Below are positions 8,580 to 17,397 of a DNA stretch of 64,000 bases, one piece after another. Below the pieces are notes generated by a model that ran no database searches, was not told the origin of the DNA, and saw nothing but the letters and a program-made list of their open reading frames with translations. The DNA comes from a virus: positions 18,266-82,265 of IMG/VR virus record IMGVR_UViG_3300046330_000229; one strand, written 5' to 3'. How positions within the stretch are numbered: position 1 is the first letter of the stretch; every line of letters starts with the position of its first letter. Both the position numbers and the translations under genes were made by a program.

Positions 8580-10550
8580 TTACTGTCTTGGTGGTTGGAT
8601 GTTAGGATTCATCTGTAAAGATGGATCTACTGCCGGAGCTTCTGGTACAGGTCCGGTGTTATCTGGTTCACTCATTGGTCCAGCTTCAGGAGACATTTGT
8701 CCCTGTACGTTCTGACCACCCTGTTCCGGTGGAGGTTGCATGCCAGCAAGACTAGGGATTTTTAAAATACTTAACAATCCTGGGTCTGTTGTTTTCATAA
8801 GATCGACATGCTCTAAAATATGTTGATAAACTAAATCAGCAACTTCACCTTCGCGTAAATCTGGATCAGCAATCACAGCTTGATGTTCTAAAATATGCTG
8901 TACGTGATCATCTAAGGCAATAGCTCTAACTGGAACACCTAACATCATCTTTTCATTTTCAGATAAAGCTAAAATAGTATGACGTTGAGTTGGATCGATC
9001 ATTACATCTAGTCTTCCTGATGTAAGTACCGTTAAATAGTCAGCAGGATTTTTGATGATACCGTATTGCAACATATCTGTAGCAATTTGAGCACGTCCTG
9101 CGTGAGTTTGAGACAACGGATTGGCAACTTCAACAGTGACGCGATTGATTTTATCTAGATCGTCACCAACAAATTGTTTCTCAATATAATTTTTATTAGC
9201 TAATCCACCAAGCATAACGATGCGAGGAGTGTTTGCAAATGTTTTCAATAAATTAATTACACCAGTTCCAACATCTTCCATCAAACGTATATATTGTTGC
9301 TGAAGACCTGACATGTATTGTAAAGATGTAGATTGAACTAGAGCTAAAGCTGTACCTGAACGTAAAGATGCTTCTGGATTTCCTCTGGTTACAGAAGATA
9401 CTCCAGAGATTGTTTCCATTTGTGTCTCTAACGTTTTAGCGAAATTAAATACTTCTGCTGGAGTGTTAGTGAAGTTGATAGGAACTGGAGCTTCGTTACC
9501 TTCAATGATGTTTAATCCACCTTCTAAAGATTTAGGCATAATATCAGATCCGCGTTTAACGAAAATACTTTGCACAGCAAATGCTGATTGATTAGAAAGA
9601 ATAGCAGAGTATGTAGCATTTAACGCATCTTGAATTTGTAGTAAAGGAAACATCGGAGAGTAACCAAAAGATGTACCCATAACGTCACGAGCTGCAACAC
9701 GGTAAATTGGTAAACCTGGATACGGATTAGCCATGTCCATTAACGTTGTTGTATCATCTACGAACAATAAATAACGACCATCAGGCATAGCGTCTGTTTT
9801 TTTATGAATAAATTCATATACAGCAATGTCATCTGTTCTATTTTCAGAGAATAAGTCCATACCATAATTAAAGTAATCGTCTGCTGGACGAACGTTCTTA
9901 ATTTTCTCAGCTTGATCAGGGTATTTAGCCATTAGGTCATATTTGTTTTTAAATGTACGGCATAAAACCCAGTCGTGTTCTTCTGACGAACGATTAACAT
10001 CAAACATAACATTGAAAGGTGTAATATTACGAAATTCAATATCACCTTCTTTAGTTTCAACGCCAGTTTCATCATCAATATCATAAACAGCACCAAGTGT
10101 AGCATTCCATTCCATTTTAATGTAACCAGTACCTAAAATAAGAGCAGATTCAACAGCCTTAGACAAATACTTCTCTAAGTTTTTTTCTCTCATGTAATAT
10201 TCAAGAAGAGAGGCAGCTAATTTGGATTGAATAATAGATTTACTGTCAGAATTAGAAGCTTTAGCAGCAAATGCCGGCTTATTAGCTGTAATCATGACGT
10301 GCATGTGTTGAGCAATATTACAATAGTGATTAATGTCTATTTTAGTAAGCTCGCCTTGTTCGCCACCAAAAGAAATTTTGTGTCCGTCTGAACCACTAAA
10401 CATTCCATGATAAGCTAAATACGAACGTTGTATTGTATCGAAGTAGTTATTAGAATATAACCCTTTGTACCAGTCATTAGCTCGACGAAGCAAATCCGAT
10501 GCTGTCGTATCCGAGTCCTGGGCTGCGAAGTACTTGTTTGAATCTGACAT
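8580..10550 (-). CDS. portal protein
   Basis: A 656-residue protein directly downstream of the large terminase. The alpha/beta core, the central segment (FGYSPMFPLLQIQDALNATYSAILSN) and the long helix after it fit the podovirus-type portal family, which forms the dodecameric DNA channel. The C-terminal ~50 residues are Pro/Gln/Gly-rich and probably disordered. Ribosome site AAGGATG. A late-promoter element at 10569 lies about 20 bases upstream of the start, between terminase and portal. Confidence 0.85.
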   Translation of the reverse strand: MSDSNKYFAAQDSDTTASDLLRRANDWYKGLYSNNYFDTIQRSYLAYHGMFSGSDGHKISFGGEQGELTKIDINHYCNIAQHMHVMITANKPAFAAKASNSDSKSIIQSKLAASLLEYYMREKNLEKYLSKAVESALILGTGYIKMEWNATLGAVYDIDDETGVETKEGDIEFRNITPFNVMFDVNRSSEEHDWVLCRTFKNKYDLMAKYPDQAEKIKNVRPADDYFNYGMDLFSENRTDDIAVYEFIHKKTDAMPDGRYLLFVDDTTTLMDMANPYPGLPIYRVAARDVMGTSFGYSPMFPLLQIQDALNATYSAILSNQSAFAVQSIFVKRGSDIMPKSLEGGLNIIEGNEAPVPINFTNTPAEVFNFAKTLETQMETISGVSSVTRGNPEASLRSGTALALVQSTSLQYMSGLQQQYIRLMEDVGTGVINLLKTFANTPRIVMLGGLANKNYIEKQFVGDDLDKINRVTVEVANPLSQTHAGRAQIATDMLQYGIIKNPADYLTVLTSGRLDVMIDPTQRHTILALSENEKMMLGVPVRAIALDDHVQHILEHQAVIADPDLREGEVADLVYQHILEHVDLMKTTDPGLLSILKIPSLAGMQPPPEQGGQNVQGQMSPEAGPMSEPDNTGPVPEAPAVDPSLQMNPNIQPPRQ

Positions 10551-10568
10551 ATATACACATCCTTATAT

Positions 10569-10580
10569 TATATATGTTAA
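10569..10580 (-). promoter_or_regulatory. late promoter element, copy 3 (portal)
   Basis: Minus strand TTAACATATATA in the 34-base gap between the terminase stop and the portal start. The close spacing would give a leader of only about 10-20 bases that still contains the AAGGA ribosome site. Confidence 0.55.
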
Positions 10581-10584
10581 ATTA

Positions 10585-12108
10585 CTAGCGTTTACGGCCT
10601 CTAAGTTTAGGGGTAAACAGCTCCTTGGCAAAAGTCTCAAATGGGGTCTTATTTGCGTCTTGCGGGTTCTGATTATAGAAGTAATTAGAGTTATAACCTT
10701 CTGATGGGTTAGGGTTTTTCTGAAAATTGACGTTACGACACAAGTACATAAGTGCAGCTATACCATCGTAGTGACCTTTATCGGGACTACGAGAGAAACT
10801 AGTCTTGGCTTTGTTCCAAGTACCTGATTTTAAATGCTTTATTAGGTTTACACACTTAGGATCTATGATGATTTTCTCCGATTTTATCAACATTCGCATG
10901 TTATTAAGGGCACCATCGAAGTTATCCTTGGCTGTAGGCATAAAAGTAAGATTGTGCTTTACTGACAAATCTTGTAATAAGATCAAATTATTGTTATCCG
11001 CCACTCTCAAATGTGGTTTATTGGGTTCACCTAGCTGAAAGTTGAAATAACTAGCTAGTTCCTTGTTTTTAACCTCTAAGGCTAAATTATCAGTAAGCAT
11101 TGACTTTCCTGATAGCACTAGTTCGTCTTTTATAACTAGTTTTGCATTTTGGAAATCATATAAAGCGAAAATAACAAAAGTTAAATCTTTAAAACCAATA
11201 TCCATAGATACGTAACCATCATAGTGCTGAGGGTTAATCCACGGTTTGATAATTTTATCTCGTAAAGCTTCGTTTGTAAACTCAGGCACAACGCAATTAT
11301 CTTCATCGACAACAATGTTACACAAATACTCTCGTTGAAAAGAAGAAGACTCTAAACCACCAATAGGTGCTGCTATTTCTTTAGCAATATACTCGCGTGT
11401 GTCTGTGTAACCGCTATCGATAGCATCGTTATCCATACGTTCATTGTCGTAAATAGTATATTTAATTAGTTTATCATTAAATTCGTAATCATTCATGTAC
11501 TTAATGAAATCATGATCATTAGTTTTAGATGGAGTTGAAGCCATTAGGATTTTTTTACCCTTTGTACCTGTACCTCGAGTGATAGTTGGTAGCAAAATAG
11601 ACTTGATGATGTATTCTAAGTCATGACAGAAGCCCGCCTCATCAACGATACACAGATCTGCGGAGATACCACGTACCTTTTCAGCATTACCCTTTTCAGT
11701 ACCAGCCAGATGTATCTCCGAACCATTCATTTCAAAGACAATCTTACCTTCATTAGCTTTATATTTAATTTTATCACGAATATTCTTTGGACAGTCTTCC
11801 AAAATAGCTCTGAAATTAGGCAAAACTACGGTCTTAAGATCTTTTGCTGTAGGAGCAAGGTATTTAACAATAGCGTTAGGTTTTTTTAGACACAATTCAA
11901 TAGCTGTAGTCAATAAAGCGAAGGTTTTACCCCATGCACGAGAACAAGCAACTACCATAATCTTATCGGTGCTATTATGTAGCTTATTGTACATATCTTT
12001 TTGTGTTCTATGCAATTTATAAGTTAAATTAGGAATAGCCCAAAGCTTAGCAATTGCTGCTGCCTTAGAAATAGCAGGACTATTCTTTTCTGGTGGCTGC
12101 TGCGACAA
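10585..12108 (-). CDS. terL: terminase large subunit
   Basis: A 507-residue packaging motor. The N-terminal ATPase has Walker A CSRAWGKT (residues ~55-62), Walker B LCIVDEAG (~152-159) and a coupling motif LMASTPS. The C-terminal RNase H-like nuclease begins with an acidic motif in VSMDIGFKD and ends near HYDGIAALMYL. It translocates DNA into the procapsid through the portal and makes the end cuts. It overlaps the upstream gene by 29 bases. Confidence 0.95.
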   Translation of the reverse strand: MSQQPPEKNSPAISKAAAIAKLWAIPNLTYKLHRTQKDMYNKLHNSTDKIMVVACSRAWGKTFALLTTAIELCLKKPNAIVKYLAPTAKDLKTVVLPNFRAILEDCPKNIRDKIKYKANEGKIVFEMNGSEIHLAGTEKGNAEKVRGISADLCIVDEAGFCHDLEYIIKSILLPTITRGTGTKGKKILMASTPSKTNDHDFIKYMNDYEFNDKLIKYTIYDNERMDNDAIDSGYTDTREYIAKEIAAPIGGLESSSFQREYLCNIVVDEDNCVVPEFTNEALRDKIIKPWINPQHYDGYVSMDIGFKDLTFVIFALYDFQNAKLVIKDELVLSGKSMLTDNLALEVKNKELASYFNFQLGEPNKPHLRVADNNNLILLQDLSVKHNLTFMPTAKDNFDGALNNMRMLIKSEKIIIDPKCVNLIKHLKSGTWNKAKTSFSRSPDKGHYDGIAALMYLCRNVNFQKNPNPSEGYNSNYFYNQNPQDANKTPFETFAKELFTPKLRGRKR

Positions 12109-12493
12109 GATCTACCTCACTGACATCACGAAAATCAACGTTAGTTGTGTTTTCTGTGGGTTGAGAACGAATCAATCTTAAATTCTTAATCAATAAATCT
12201 AATTTTTTAACATCATTGATGTCTAGTTCTCTAGTTTTAGACCGTTCTTTAAGAATACCAATTTGTTCTACACAAATTAGTTCTTCTTCGTTACCGTGTC
12301 CACCAATAATTAATGATGGGTTGTTTTTTAATAAATCATTTGCGTGTTCTAATTGCTTTTTTAACTGTTCGCATTCACGCATAAACTTTTCAAGCAGCTC
12401 TTGTTGTTTTTGTACAAACTCTTTCACGTCTTTAGGTTTAGATTTTTCGAGAAACTCCTTACGAAGTTCTTCGATACTAATTATATTAGACAT
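12080..12493 (-). CDS. probable terminase small subunit
   Basis: A 137-residue, mostly helical protein. A long coiled-coil N-terminus (residues ~20-55) is followed by EEELICVEQIGILKERS and a DVKKLDLLIKNLRLIR helix, a pattern seen in proteins encoded just before phage large terminases. It overlaps terL by 29 bases. No clear DNA-binding motif is visible, so the call rests mainly on position and this helix pattern. Confidence 0.6.
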   Translation of the reverse strand: MSNIISIEELRKEFLEKSKPKDVKEFVQKQQELLEKFMRECEQLKKQLEHANDLLKNNPSLIIGGHGNEEELICVEQIGILKERSKTRELDINDVKKLDLLIKNLRLIRSQPTENTTNVDFRDVSEVDLVAAATRKE

Positions 12494-12765
12494 TAGAAGT
12501 ACCGTTGATTCTCTTTAGGTAGCGGTTTTAAGTTATTTTTTACAGCAATACCACTAAGAGTGTCTCGCATTTGCTCTAACTCAGCCTTAACTTGTTGATC
12601 TAACGGTTTAATAGCTTTACTGTCTAAGTATTTACTATAAGCGTAAAGTCCTGTAAGGCTTATACCAAATATAGCCATAGGGAACGATGCGTCAGCAAAC
12701 AACATACGTATAGAAATTAGACAAATCAAAGCCAAAGATACATTAATTTTTTTAATATGATCCAT
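12493..12765 (-). CDS. small membrane protein at head of late operon
   Basis: A 90-residue protein with two hydrophobic segments (about residues 8-25 and 29-46) and a charged helical C-terminus. The ATG at 12765 is preferred over 12771 because AAGGA lies five bases upstream of it. The stop overlaps the next start by one base. It is the first gene after late-promoter copy 4. The function is unknown; a holin or lysis role is possible. Confidence 0.6.
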   Translation of the reverse strand: MDHIKKINVSLALICLISIRMLFADASFPMAIFGISLTGLYAYSKYLDSKAIKPLDQQVKAELEQMRDTLSGIAVKNNLKPLPKENQRYF

Positions 12766-12868
12766 AAACATCCTTATTTTTAGATAACATGAACTTTTCG
12801 TGCGTCTATATTGCTTATAAGCATTGTGATAACGTCACATTACGCGTACTTCGTCTTCTACTATCTAC

Positions 12869-12880
12869 TATATATGTTAA
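12869..12880 (-). promoter_or_regulatory. late promoter element, copy 4 (packaging operon)
   Basis: Minus strand TTAACATATATA followed by GTAGATA. It lies about 100 bases upstream of the leftmost late operon and only eight bases from the -35 box of the rightward early promoter, so the early and late units diverge from almost the same point. Confidence 0.6.
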
Positions 12881-12888
12881 ATAAACAC

Positions 12889-12917
12889 TTGACAAAGCTT
12901 AAATTATATGATACAGT
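12889..12917 (+). promoter_or_regulatory. sigma70-like early promoter
   Basis: TTGACA (12889-12894), a 17-base spacer, TACAGT (12912-12917). It drives the rightward early block starting with the exported protease. Confidence 0.75.
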
Positions 12918-12947
12918 GTAATAAACATAAAACAAGGAGATGGAATT

Positions 12948-13766
12948 TTGAACAAAGCTATTATTATCGGAGTATTAGGAGTAACGTTACTCGCGGGCAC
13001 TGTTGTAGTCAGTGGAAACTCGTCAACACCAGAAGTATCAACAACATTAATTAATGTACCGCAGTTAGGTGGAACTGAAACTTCCAGCAAGCCTGGATCA
13101 CAAGAGGGAACTGTAGTACCAACCACAGTAAGCGTTACAAAAATTAGCGTGGATTCATCAGCGGTGTTGAAATTTAATGTCCCAGTCGTAACTGAATCAG
13201 TAGATATTGCTATTGACTTCTTATCCAAGTCAACTGCTGATAAGATCTATTTAGAATTAGACAGTCCTGGCGGTAGTGTGGTTGACGGTGCACGTTTAAT
13301 TGAGTACATTAAACATTCTAAAAAGAATATCTACACGGTGTGTAACAATTTTTGCGCGTCTATGGCGTTTCATATTTTTCAAACAGGCAAAGAGCGTCTT
13401 TTAGTTGACAAAGCTATTTTGATGGCGCATCCTGCGTCTGGTGGCGCACAGGGTACTTTAGAAAATATGAGTGAACAGTTAAAAATGTTCCGACTATACG
13501 TTGATCGGATGGACGCTGATGTTGCTAAGCGTGCTAAAATTGACTACAGTGTATTTAAAACTATGGTGGCTAACAATTTATGGGTAGAAACTCCTGAAGC
13601 TCTTGCTCTATCTCTTGCTGACAAAGTTGTACACTTAGAAGTTAATTATTCTGGATTTTCTGGAGATCGAGAATCGGTAACGGATGTTATGCAGATTATG
13701 CGCGATAAAAAATTATGGAATGATCGCATTTCTAATATTAAAGGTTATCAGTTCATTTTAAAATAG
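12948..13766 (+). CDS. exported ClpP/SppA-like serine protease
   Basis: A 272-residue protein with a TTG start after AAGGAG. Residues ~4-22 are a hydrophobic signal or membrane anchor, then comes a ~50-residue Ser/Thr/Pro/Gly linker and a crotonase-fold Clp protease domain. Visible motifs are LDSPGGSVVDG, the nucleophile in CASMA (Ser ~138) and the catalytic His in MAHPASGG (~161). A membrane-tethered, periplasm-facing Clp fold is closer to SppA than to cytosolic ClpP. It is the first early gene, so it may act on the host envelope soon after infection; that is inference. Confidence 0.75.
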   Translation: MNKAIIIGVLGVTLLAGTVVVSGNSSTPEVSTTLINVPQLGGTETSSKPGSQEGTVVPTTVSVTKISVDSSAVLKFNVPVVTESVDIAIDFLSKSTADKIYLELDSPGGSVVDGARLIEYIKHSKKNIYTVCNNFCASMAFHIFQTGKERLLVDKAILMAHPASGGAQGTLENMSEQLKMFRLYVDRMDADVAKRAKIDYSVFKTMVANNLWVETPEALALSLADKVVHLEVNYSGFSGDRESVTDVMQIMRDKKLWNDRISNIKGYQFILK

Positions 13767-13779
13767 TTTTTGACGGGAT

Positions 13780-14040
13780 GTGATCGTGAACATAGCTGGT
13801 AATGTAAATAAATTAAAAGCGATATCTGAAAAACTCAACATGATAGACATCTCTCTATCATGTCCCGTTGTTACCTCACAAGCATATAGAACGCAAGTGT
13901 CATTACAGTATGATTACTTTATGGAATTTATAGGATTGTACGAAGATACGCAAAATTATCTAGACGAACAAGAACAGACGTTGGATATTCGTAGATATAA
14001 AAAAGAATTAAATCAATTTTGGAGAATGTATGAAATTTAA
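13780..14040 (+). CDS. hypothetical protein
   Basis: An 86-residue helical protein with a GTG start (a second GTG lies two codons later). It has two cysteines and an aromatic-rich C-terminus. The last codons overlap the next gene by 11 bases, indicating coupling. I recognise no family. Confidence 0.6.
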   Translation: MIVNIAGNVNKLKAISEKLNMIDISLSCPVVTSQAYRTQVSLQYDYFMEFIGLYEDTQNYLDEQEQTLDIRRYKKELNQFWRMYEI

Positions 14041-14554
14041 AGTTGGAGACGTTGTTACAGCAAAGGACTACGGCATTGAAGCTGGGTATGTTTTGACTTC
14101 TTTCATGGACGGTTCATCTGAAGTTTATGAAATTAAAACTACTAACGGGTCTATGTATTTTGATGGCAACACCTTAAGTCTATACACTCCTCCTATGATA
14201 GAAATCACAGATACGAACACTTCTGAAGGTGTTAAATTTGACCAAGGTAAGCCTGATTTAACCGACATTCCTTTAGAGGCTATGTGGGAAATGGGAAAAG
14301 CTTTTACCTACGGTCAGAAAAAGTACGGCAAATCAAACTATCGCAAAGGTATGTTGGTTTCTAGACAACTTGCTGCAGCAATACGACATGTGTATCAGCA
14401 CTTAGACGGAGAGACTATTGATCCCGAATCTTCTGCTTTTCATCTCGGGCACGCGTTGGCTAGTATTTCAATGGCTATTTATAATTTAAAAAACAACCCA
14501 CATTTAGACGACAGGTTTCCTGGGGATTTGAAAAAACATGAAACAAGTAAATAA
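14030..14554 (+). CDS. dATP/dGTP diphosphohydrolase-domain protein (DUF5664-like)
   Basis: A 174-residue protein. Residues ~1-55 form a small beta domain. Residues ~65-165 match the phage domain annotated as dATP/dGTP diphosphohydrolase, N-terminal: GVKFDQGKPDLTDIPLEAM, a YGQKKYGKSNYRKG segment, then RQLAAAIRHVYQHLDGE and HLGHALASISMAIYN with the His/Glu/Asp residues expected of a metal-dependent helical bundle. It probably hydrolyses or binds deoxynucleotides. No PurZ-like gene lies in the window, so a link to modified purines is not shown. Confidence 0.7.
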   Translation: MKFKVGDVVTAKDYGIEAGYVLTSFMDGSSEVYEIKTTNGSMYFDGNTLSLYTPPMIEITDTNTSEGVKFDQGKPDLTDIPLEAMWEMGKAFTYGQKKYGKSNYRKGMLVSRQLAAAIRHVYQHLDGETIDPESSAFHLGHALASISMAIYNLKNNPHLDDRFPGDLKKHETSK

Positions 14555-14744
14555 ATTTATTAAGTTCTGGAACGTTGTTCTGTTATTTATCCCATTTTAC
14601 TTAGCATTTGCTGTACATAGTCCTACCAAAGTTGCATACATTAACAATACGATATGTTCATATCTTTATGTTATAAGTGCTTTTATTTTAAATGAAGTAA
14701 TTCTTAATATAGCATTATCAATTAGGAGTATTTTTGGATCTTAA
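14538..14744 (+). CDS. small membrane protein
   Basis: A 68-residue protein with two hydrophobic spans (about residues 10-28 and 38-58). It overlaps the upstream gene by 17 bases and the downstream gene by 11, so it is part of one compact operon. The function is unknown. Confidence 0.6.
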   Translation: MKQVNKFIKFWNVVLLFIPFYLAFAVHSPTKVAYINNTICSYLYVISAFILNEVILNIALSIRSIFGS

Positions 14745-14988
14745 AGGTAAATTCATTAAACACGAACTGAGTATGGACGTTTGTTACAAAGTACTTAACG
14801 ATGATGAAAACGACGTACTGGTTGACGCATGGAATATGGGTCAAACATCAGCGTATCCTATTGGTGAAACTTTTACACTAGTGAAGAATTTGCTTGACAA
14901 AAAATGGTTTGTGTGTGATAATGATAAGTATATATTAGATAATAATCTTTCTTTTTCGGAGGCAAAATGGACGCGATTAGGTACGTAG
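14734..14988 (+). CDS. hypothetical protein
   Basis: An 84-residue protein with a TTG start preceded by AGGAG. Acidic, aromatic-rich, mixed alpha/beta; no family recognised. A promoter for the next gene is embedded near its 3' end. Confidence 0.6.
   Translation: MDLKGKFIKHELSMDVCYKVLNDDENDVLVDAWNMGQTSAYPIGETFTLVKNLLDKKWFVCDNDKYILDNNLSFSEAKWTRLGT
14894..14922 (+). promoter_or_regulatory. sigma70-like promoter inside coding sequence
   Basis: TTGACA (14894-14899), a 17-base spacer, GATAAT (14917-14922), about 45 bases before the start at 14967. Confidence 0.5.
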
Positions 14989-15407
14989 CTATTAAACTTG
15001 AAACAGGACTTAACGGTTTTGTTGATACTATTCAAAACACTTTATGTGATATGATGGGTATTAACGAGACGCCTGTAATAGATAATGAAATTAAAAAAAC
15101 ATACAGATTGAATCGTATTATTTCTTATTTTAAAGGTAACATTGATTCTCAGTACATTCTTAAAACGGATAAGGACGAAGCAACGTTATACACTAGCGAA
15201 CTAGATACATCTTGGTGGAAAGCAAAAACTCCTTTAATGAAAGTAAAATCTAACGGAAATGGCATTACCGTAACACATAGACCTGGAGATGTTAGAAGTA
15301 AATTTAAAAAATTCGAACTAAATTATGCTGACGCTGAATATCTATTAATTCTGTTAAAATCTTTAGATTATGGTCAACACACTAAGCACAGAAAGATCGA
15401 GTACTAG
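14967..15407 (+). CDS. hypothetical protein
   Basis: A 146-residue protein with GGAGG eight bases before the ATG. The N-terminal half is helical and the C-terminal half mixed (DTSWWKAKTPLMKVKSNGNG). No known family. It overlaps the upstream gene by 22 bases and may have its own promoter at 14894. Confidence 0.65.
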   Translation: MDAIRYVAIKLETGLNGFVDTIQNTLCDMMGINETPVIDNEIKKTYRLNRIISYFKGNIDSQYILKTDKDEATLYTSELDTSWWKAKTPLMKVKSNGNGITVTHRPGDVRSKFKKFELNYADAEYLLILLKSLDYGQHTKHRKIEY

Positions 15408-15408
15408 T

Positions 15409-15621
15409 ATGAAGTTCGAGATAAATAAGATGTATAAAAATCTTTATAAAGATGAAAAAATGGCATTCATTGTTGACGAAGTTTTAGGTCAAGGTGCTAA
15501 CGGATCAGATCTAGTAGTGACGTGGTATCAACAAACTGATAACGGTAGATACATTAGCATAGGTATTGATGGAGAATTTCATATTCCCAAAGATAGCGTT
15601 ATGTATTATATGGAAATTTAA
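15409..15621 (+). CDS. hypothetical protein
   Basis: A 70-residue protein. The ATG at 15409, two bases after the upstream stop, is preferred over an in-frame ATG at 15370 that would overlap by 38 bases. It looks like a small beta-barrel (MAFIVDEVLGQGANGSDLVVTWYQ). Function unknown. Confidence 0.6.
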   Translation: MKFEINKMYKNLYKDEKMAFIVDEVLGQGANGSDLVVTWYQQTDNGRYISIGIDGEFHIPKDSVMYYMEI

Positions 15622-15938
15622 TGTTTAATAATAAGCGGTTTATACAAACAGTAGTTGATTTTATTAAAGCACATCCGCTTTCTTTATCTATGTATGCAGA
15701 AGATGTTACTAGAGACGGCATAAAAAATGAAAATACAAAAATTAGAATTTTATCAAACGATGACGATAGAGACCTCTACATAATACTAACCGTAGATTTT
15801 TCAGGTAACATAGTACAGGTCAACGGGGTGGATATTGACTTACAATTTGTGACAGAACTTCAGTCATTAATAGAAGAGTCTGTTATAAATAAATACCAAG
15901 TAATTGAGAAACTTAATAGAATAGGAGCTTTAGAATGA
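15621..15938 (+). CDS. hypothetical protein
   Basis: A 105-residue mixed alpha/beta protein (LYIILTVDFSGNIVQVNG core, helical C-terminus). One-base overlap with the upstream stop and a four-base ATGA overlap downstream show translational coupling. Function unknown. Confidence 0.65.
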   Translation: MFNNKRFIQTVVDFIKAHPLSLSMYAEDVTRDGIKNENTKIRILSNDDDRDLYIILTVDFSGNIVQVNGVDIDLQFVTELQSLIEESVINKYQVIEKLNRIGALE

Positions 15939-16141
15939 AATGCACAGCTTTTGATAGATTTAAAAAAAGACTACAAATTGAAGTATTAGACGGCGCAGAA
16001 GAGACCGTTATCACACAAACTGTAGGCGGGCGCGATTACAACGTTACATTTATTCTTCAGTTTTACGATATGAAACAAAAGCCTATTTACGTAGAAAAAA
16101 AACGAGAACCTGCGGACGGACAGAAAGACAAAAATGATTAA
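15935..16141 (+). CDS. hypothetical small basic protein
   Basis: A 68-residue protein with a central beta segment (VGGRDYNVTFILQFY) and a highly charged C-terminal tail (KKREPADGQKDKND). Coupled by ATGA overlap to the upstream gene and overlapping the next by eight bases. Function unknown. Confidence 0.6.
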   Translation: MKCTAFDRFKKRLQIEVLDGAEETVITQTVGGRDYNVTFILQFYDMKQKPIYVEKKREPADGQKDKND

Positions 16142-16355
16142 ATATACATTAATTTTTACTTTACTTTATAGTAACCACTCTACGGCTGAAACGTGGAATT
16201 ATAAAAACGGCATGAGCATTACAGCAAAAGATTATAAATCTGCCGCAAAAGAGTGCTACAGAAAACTTACTGGCGGTAAATACGTAGGCGAAGAAGCTTC
16301 GCTAAATATTATCGATTTGTGTGTAAACCCTAAATCCTTTCAAGGAGTAAAGTAA
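16134..16355 (+). CDS. small exported protein
   Basis: A 73-residue protein with a short signal peptide ending near HSTAET (cleavage after about residue 18). The mature part has two cysteines (ECYRKL and LCVNP) that could form a disulfide in the periplasm. No family recognised. It sits just before the AAA ATPase gene. Confidence 0.6.
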   Translation: MIKYTLIFTLLYSNHSTAETWNYKNGMSITAKDYKSAAKECYRKLTGGKYVGEEASLNIIDLCVNPKSFQGVK

Positions 16356-16356
16356 C

Positions 16357-17319
16357 ATGTCTAGTGTATTTCAAAAACATTCCGGTAAATATTTATTGGC
16401 TAGCAAATCTGAGATATTTGAGGAACTTCCATCTGACGTATATACCGTACAAAACACACGTGAAGGTGTATTCTTTACACCATTAAAAATTCAAAAAGAT
16501 TCTTTAATCCGCGTACCAAATTCTATCACTGATGAAGTTGTGTCTTTTATTGAAAACTTTACAAAACAAGAAACAAAAGAACGATATAAACAGTGTAAAA
16601 TTACACACAAAACTGCGGTATTGTTACACGGAACTGCTGGATCAGGTAAGTCTGGAACATTAAATCTAATTATAGATGATATAGTAAGAACCGGCGGCAT
16701 TGTTCTTTTTGACACTGATCCTAAGTTAGTTGCAGCCATTTTACCCGCTTTACGCGAACAAAATCCTGAAAAACTTATTTGTGTGGTGTATGAAGAGTTT
16801 GATGAATGGTTGCAGTCAAGTCAATCCACTATTAATTCTTTTCTTGACGGACAATTAAGCGTTAATAATATGGTAGTGTTAGCCACTACAAATTATTTAT
16901 CGCGCATTCCTAGTAGGATTAAAAATAGACCATCGCGATTTCAACTAGTGAAAGAAATTGGCGTACCGTCTGCTGAATTTAGACAAGAATGGTTATCTCG
17001 CAAGCTAGAAGAAATTGGTCAATCTGATAAGTTGGCGGAAATGGTACAAGTATCTGACGGTATGGTTGTGGATCAAATGAAAGATTTAATTGTATCACAC
17101 ATCGCTTTGCAGATTCCTTTGCACGAGGTGGTGAAAAAGTTACAGGACATGTCTTCTAACGCAGCAGGCATGGACGACTACAATGACTTCGAAACGCAGA
17201 AGCATATAAATGCTTCAAATGAACGTTTTAAGCTAGAAAAGGTTTTTAAAGCTCTTTCTGTACCTAATATAGTGTCTTTGTCATCTCAAAATGAACCAGA
17301 AGAGCCTACGGATTGGTAG
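16357..17319 (+). CDS. AAA+ ATPase, paralogue of the 31375 gene
   Basis: A 320-residue AAA+ protein with an ~80-residue N-terminal domain. Walker A is GTAGSGKSG, Walker B lies in ICVVYEEFDEW, sensor 1 is VLATTNY, and an arginine pair lies in RIKNRPSRF. Helical lid after residue ~210. It shares the order SFLDG, then ATTNY, then a PSxIxxRPxR segment with the ATPase at 31375, so the two are paralogues. AAGGAG precedes the ATG. Its partner is unknown; chaperone or DNA-remodelling roles are possible. Confidence 0.8.
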   Translation: MSSVFQKHSGKYLLASKSEIFEELPSDVYTVQNTREGVFFTPLKIQKDSLIRVPNSITDEVVSFIENFTKQETKERYKQCKITHKTAVLLHGTAGSGKSGTLNLIIDDIVRTGGIVLFDTDPKLVAAILPALREQNPEKLICVVYEEFDEWLQSSQSTINSFLDGQLSVNNMVVLATTNYLSRIPSRIKNRPSRFQLVKEIGVPSAEFRQEWLSRKLEEIGQSDKLAEMVQVSDGMVVDQMKDLIVSHIALQIPLHEVVKKLQDMSSNAAGMDDYNDFETQKHINASNERFKLEKVFKALSVPNIVSLSSQNEPEEPTDW

Positions 17320-17334
17320 AATTAAAAATAATAC

Positions 17335-17363
17335 TTGACAAACCATAAAAAGTAGTTTATTCT
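17335..17363 (+). promoter_or_regulatory. sigma70-like promoter for MoxR/VWA/array operon
   Basis: TTGACA (17335-17340), a 17-base spacer, TATTCT (17358-17363), 34 bases before the MoxR start in a gene-free gap. Confidence 0.75.
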
Positions 17364-17397
17364 AAGTTAAACAAACAAAGAAGTAGGAGTACCTTCG

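Noticed and set aside
12899-13228. 109-codon leftward frame over the exported protease
   Set aside because: Low-complexity translation, no ribosome site, and fully antisense to a gene with clear motifs.
14030-14554. Claim of 2-aminoadenine (Z) genome
   Set aside because: A hydrolase-like domain alone is insufficient; no PurZ-like gene is present here.
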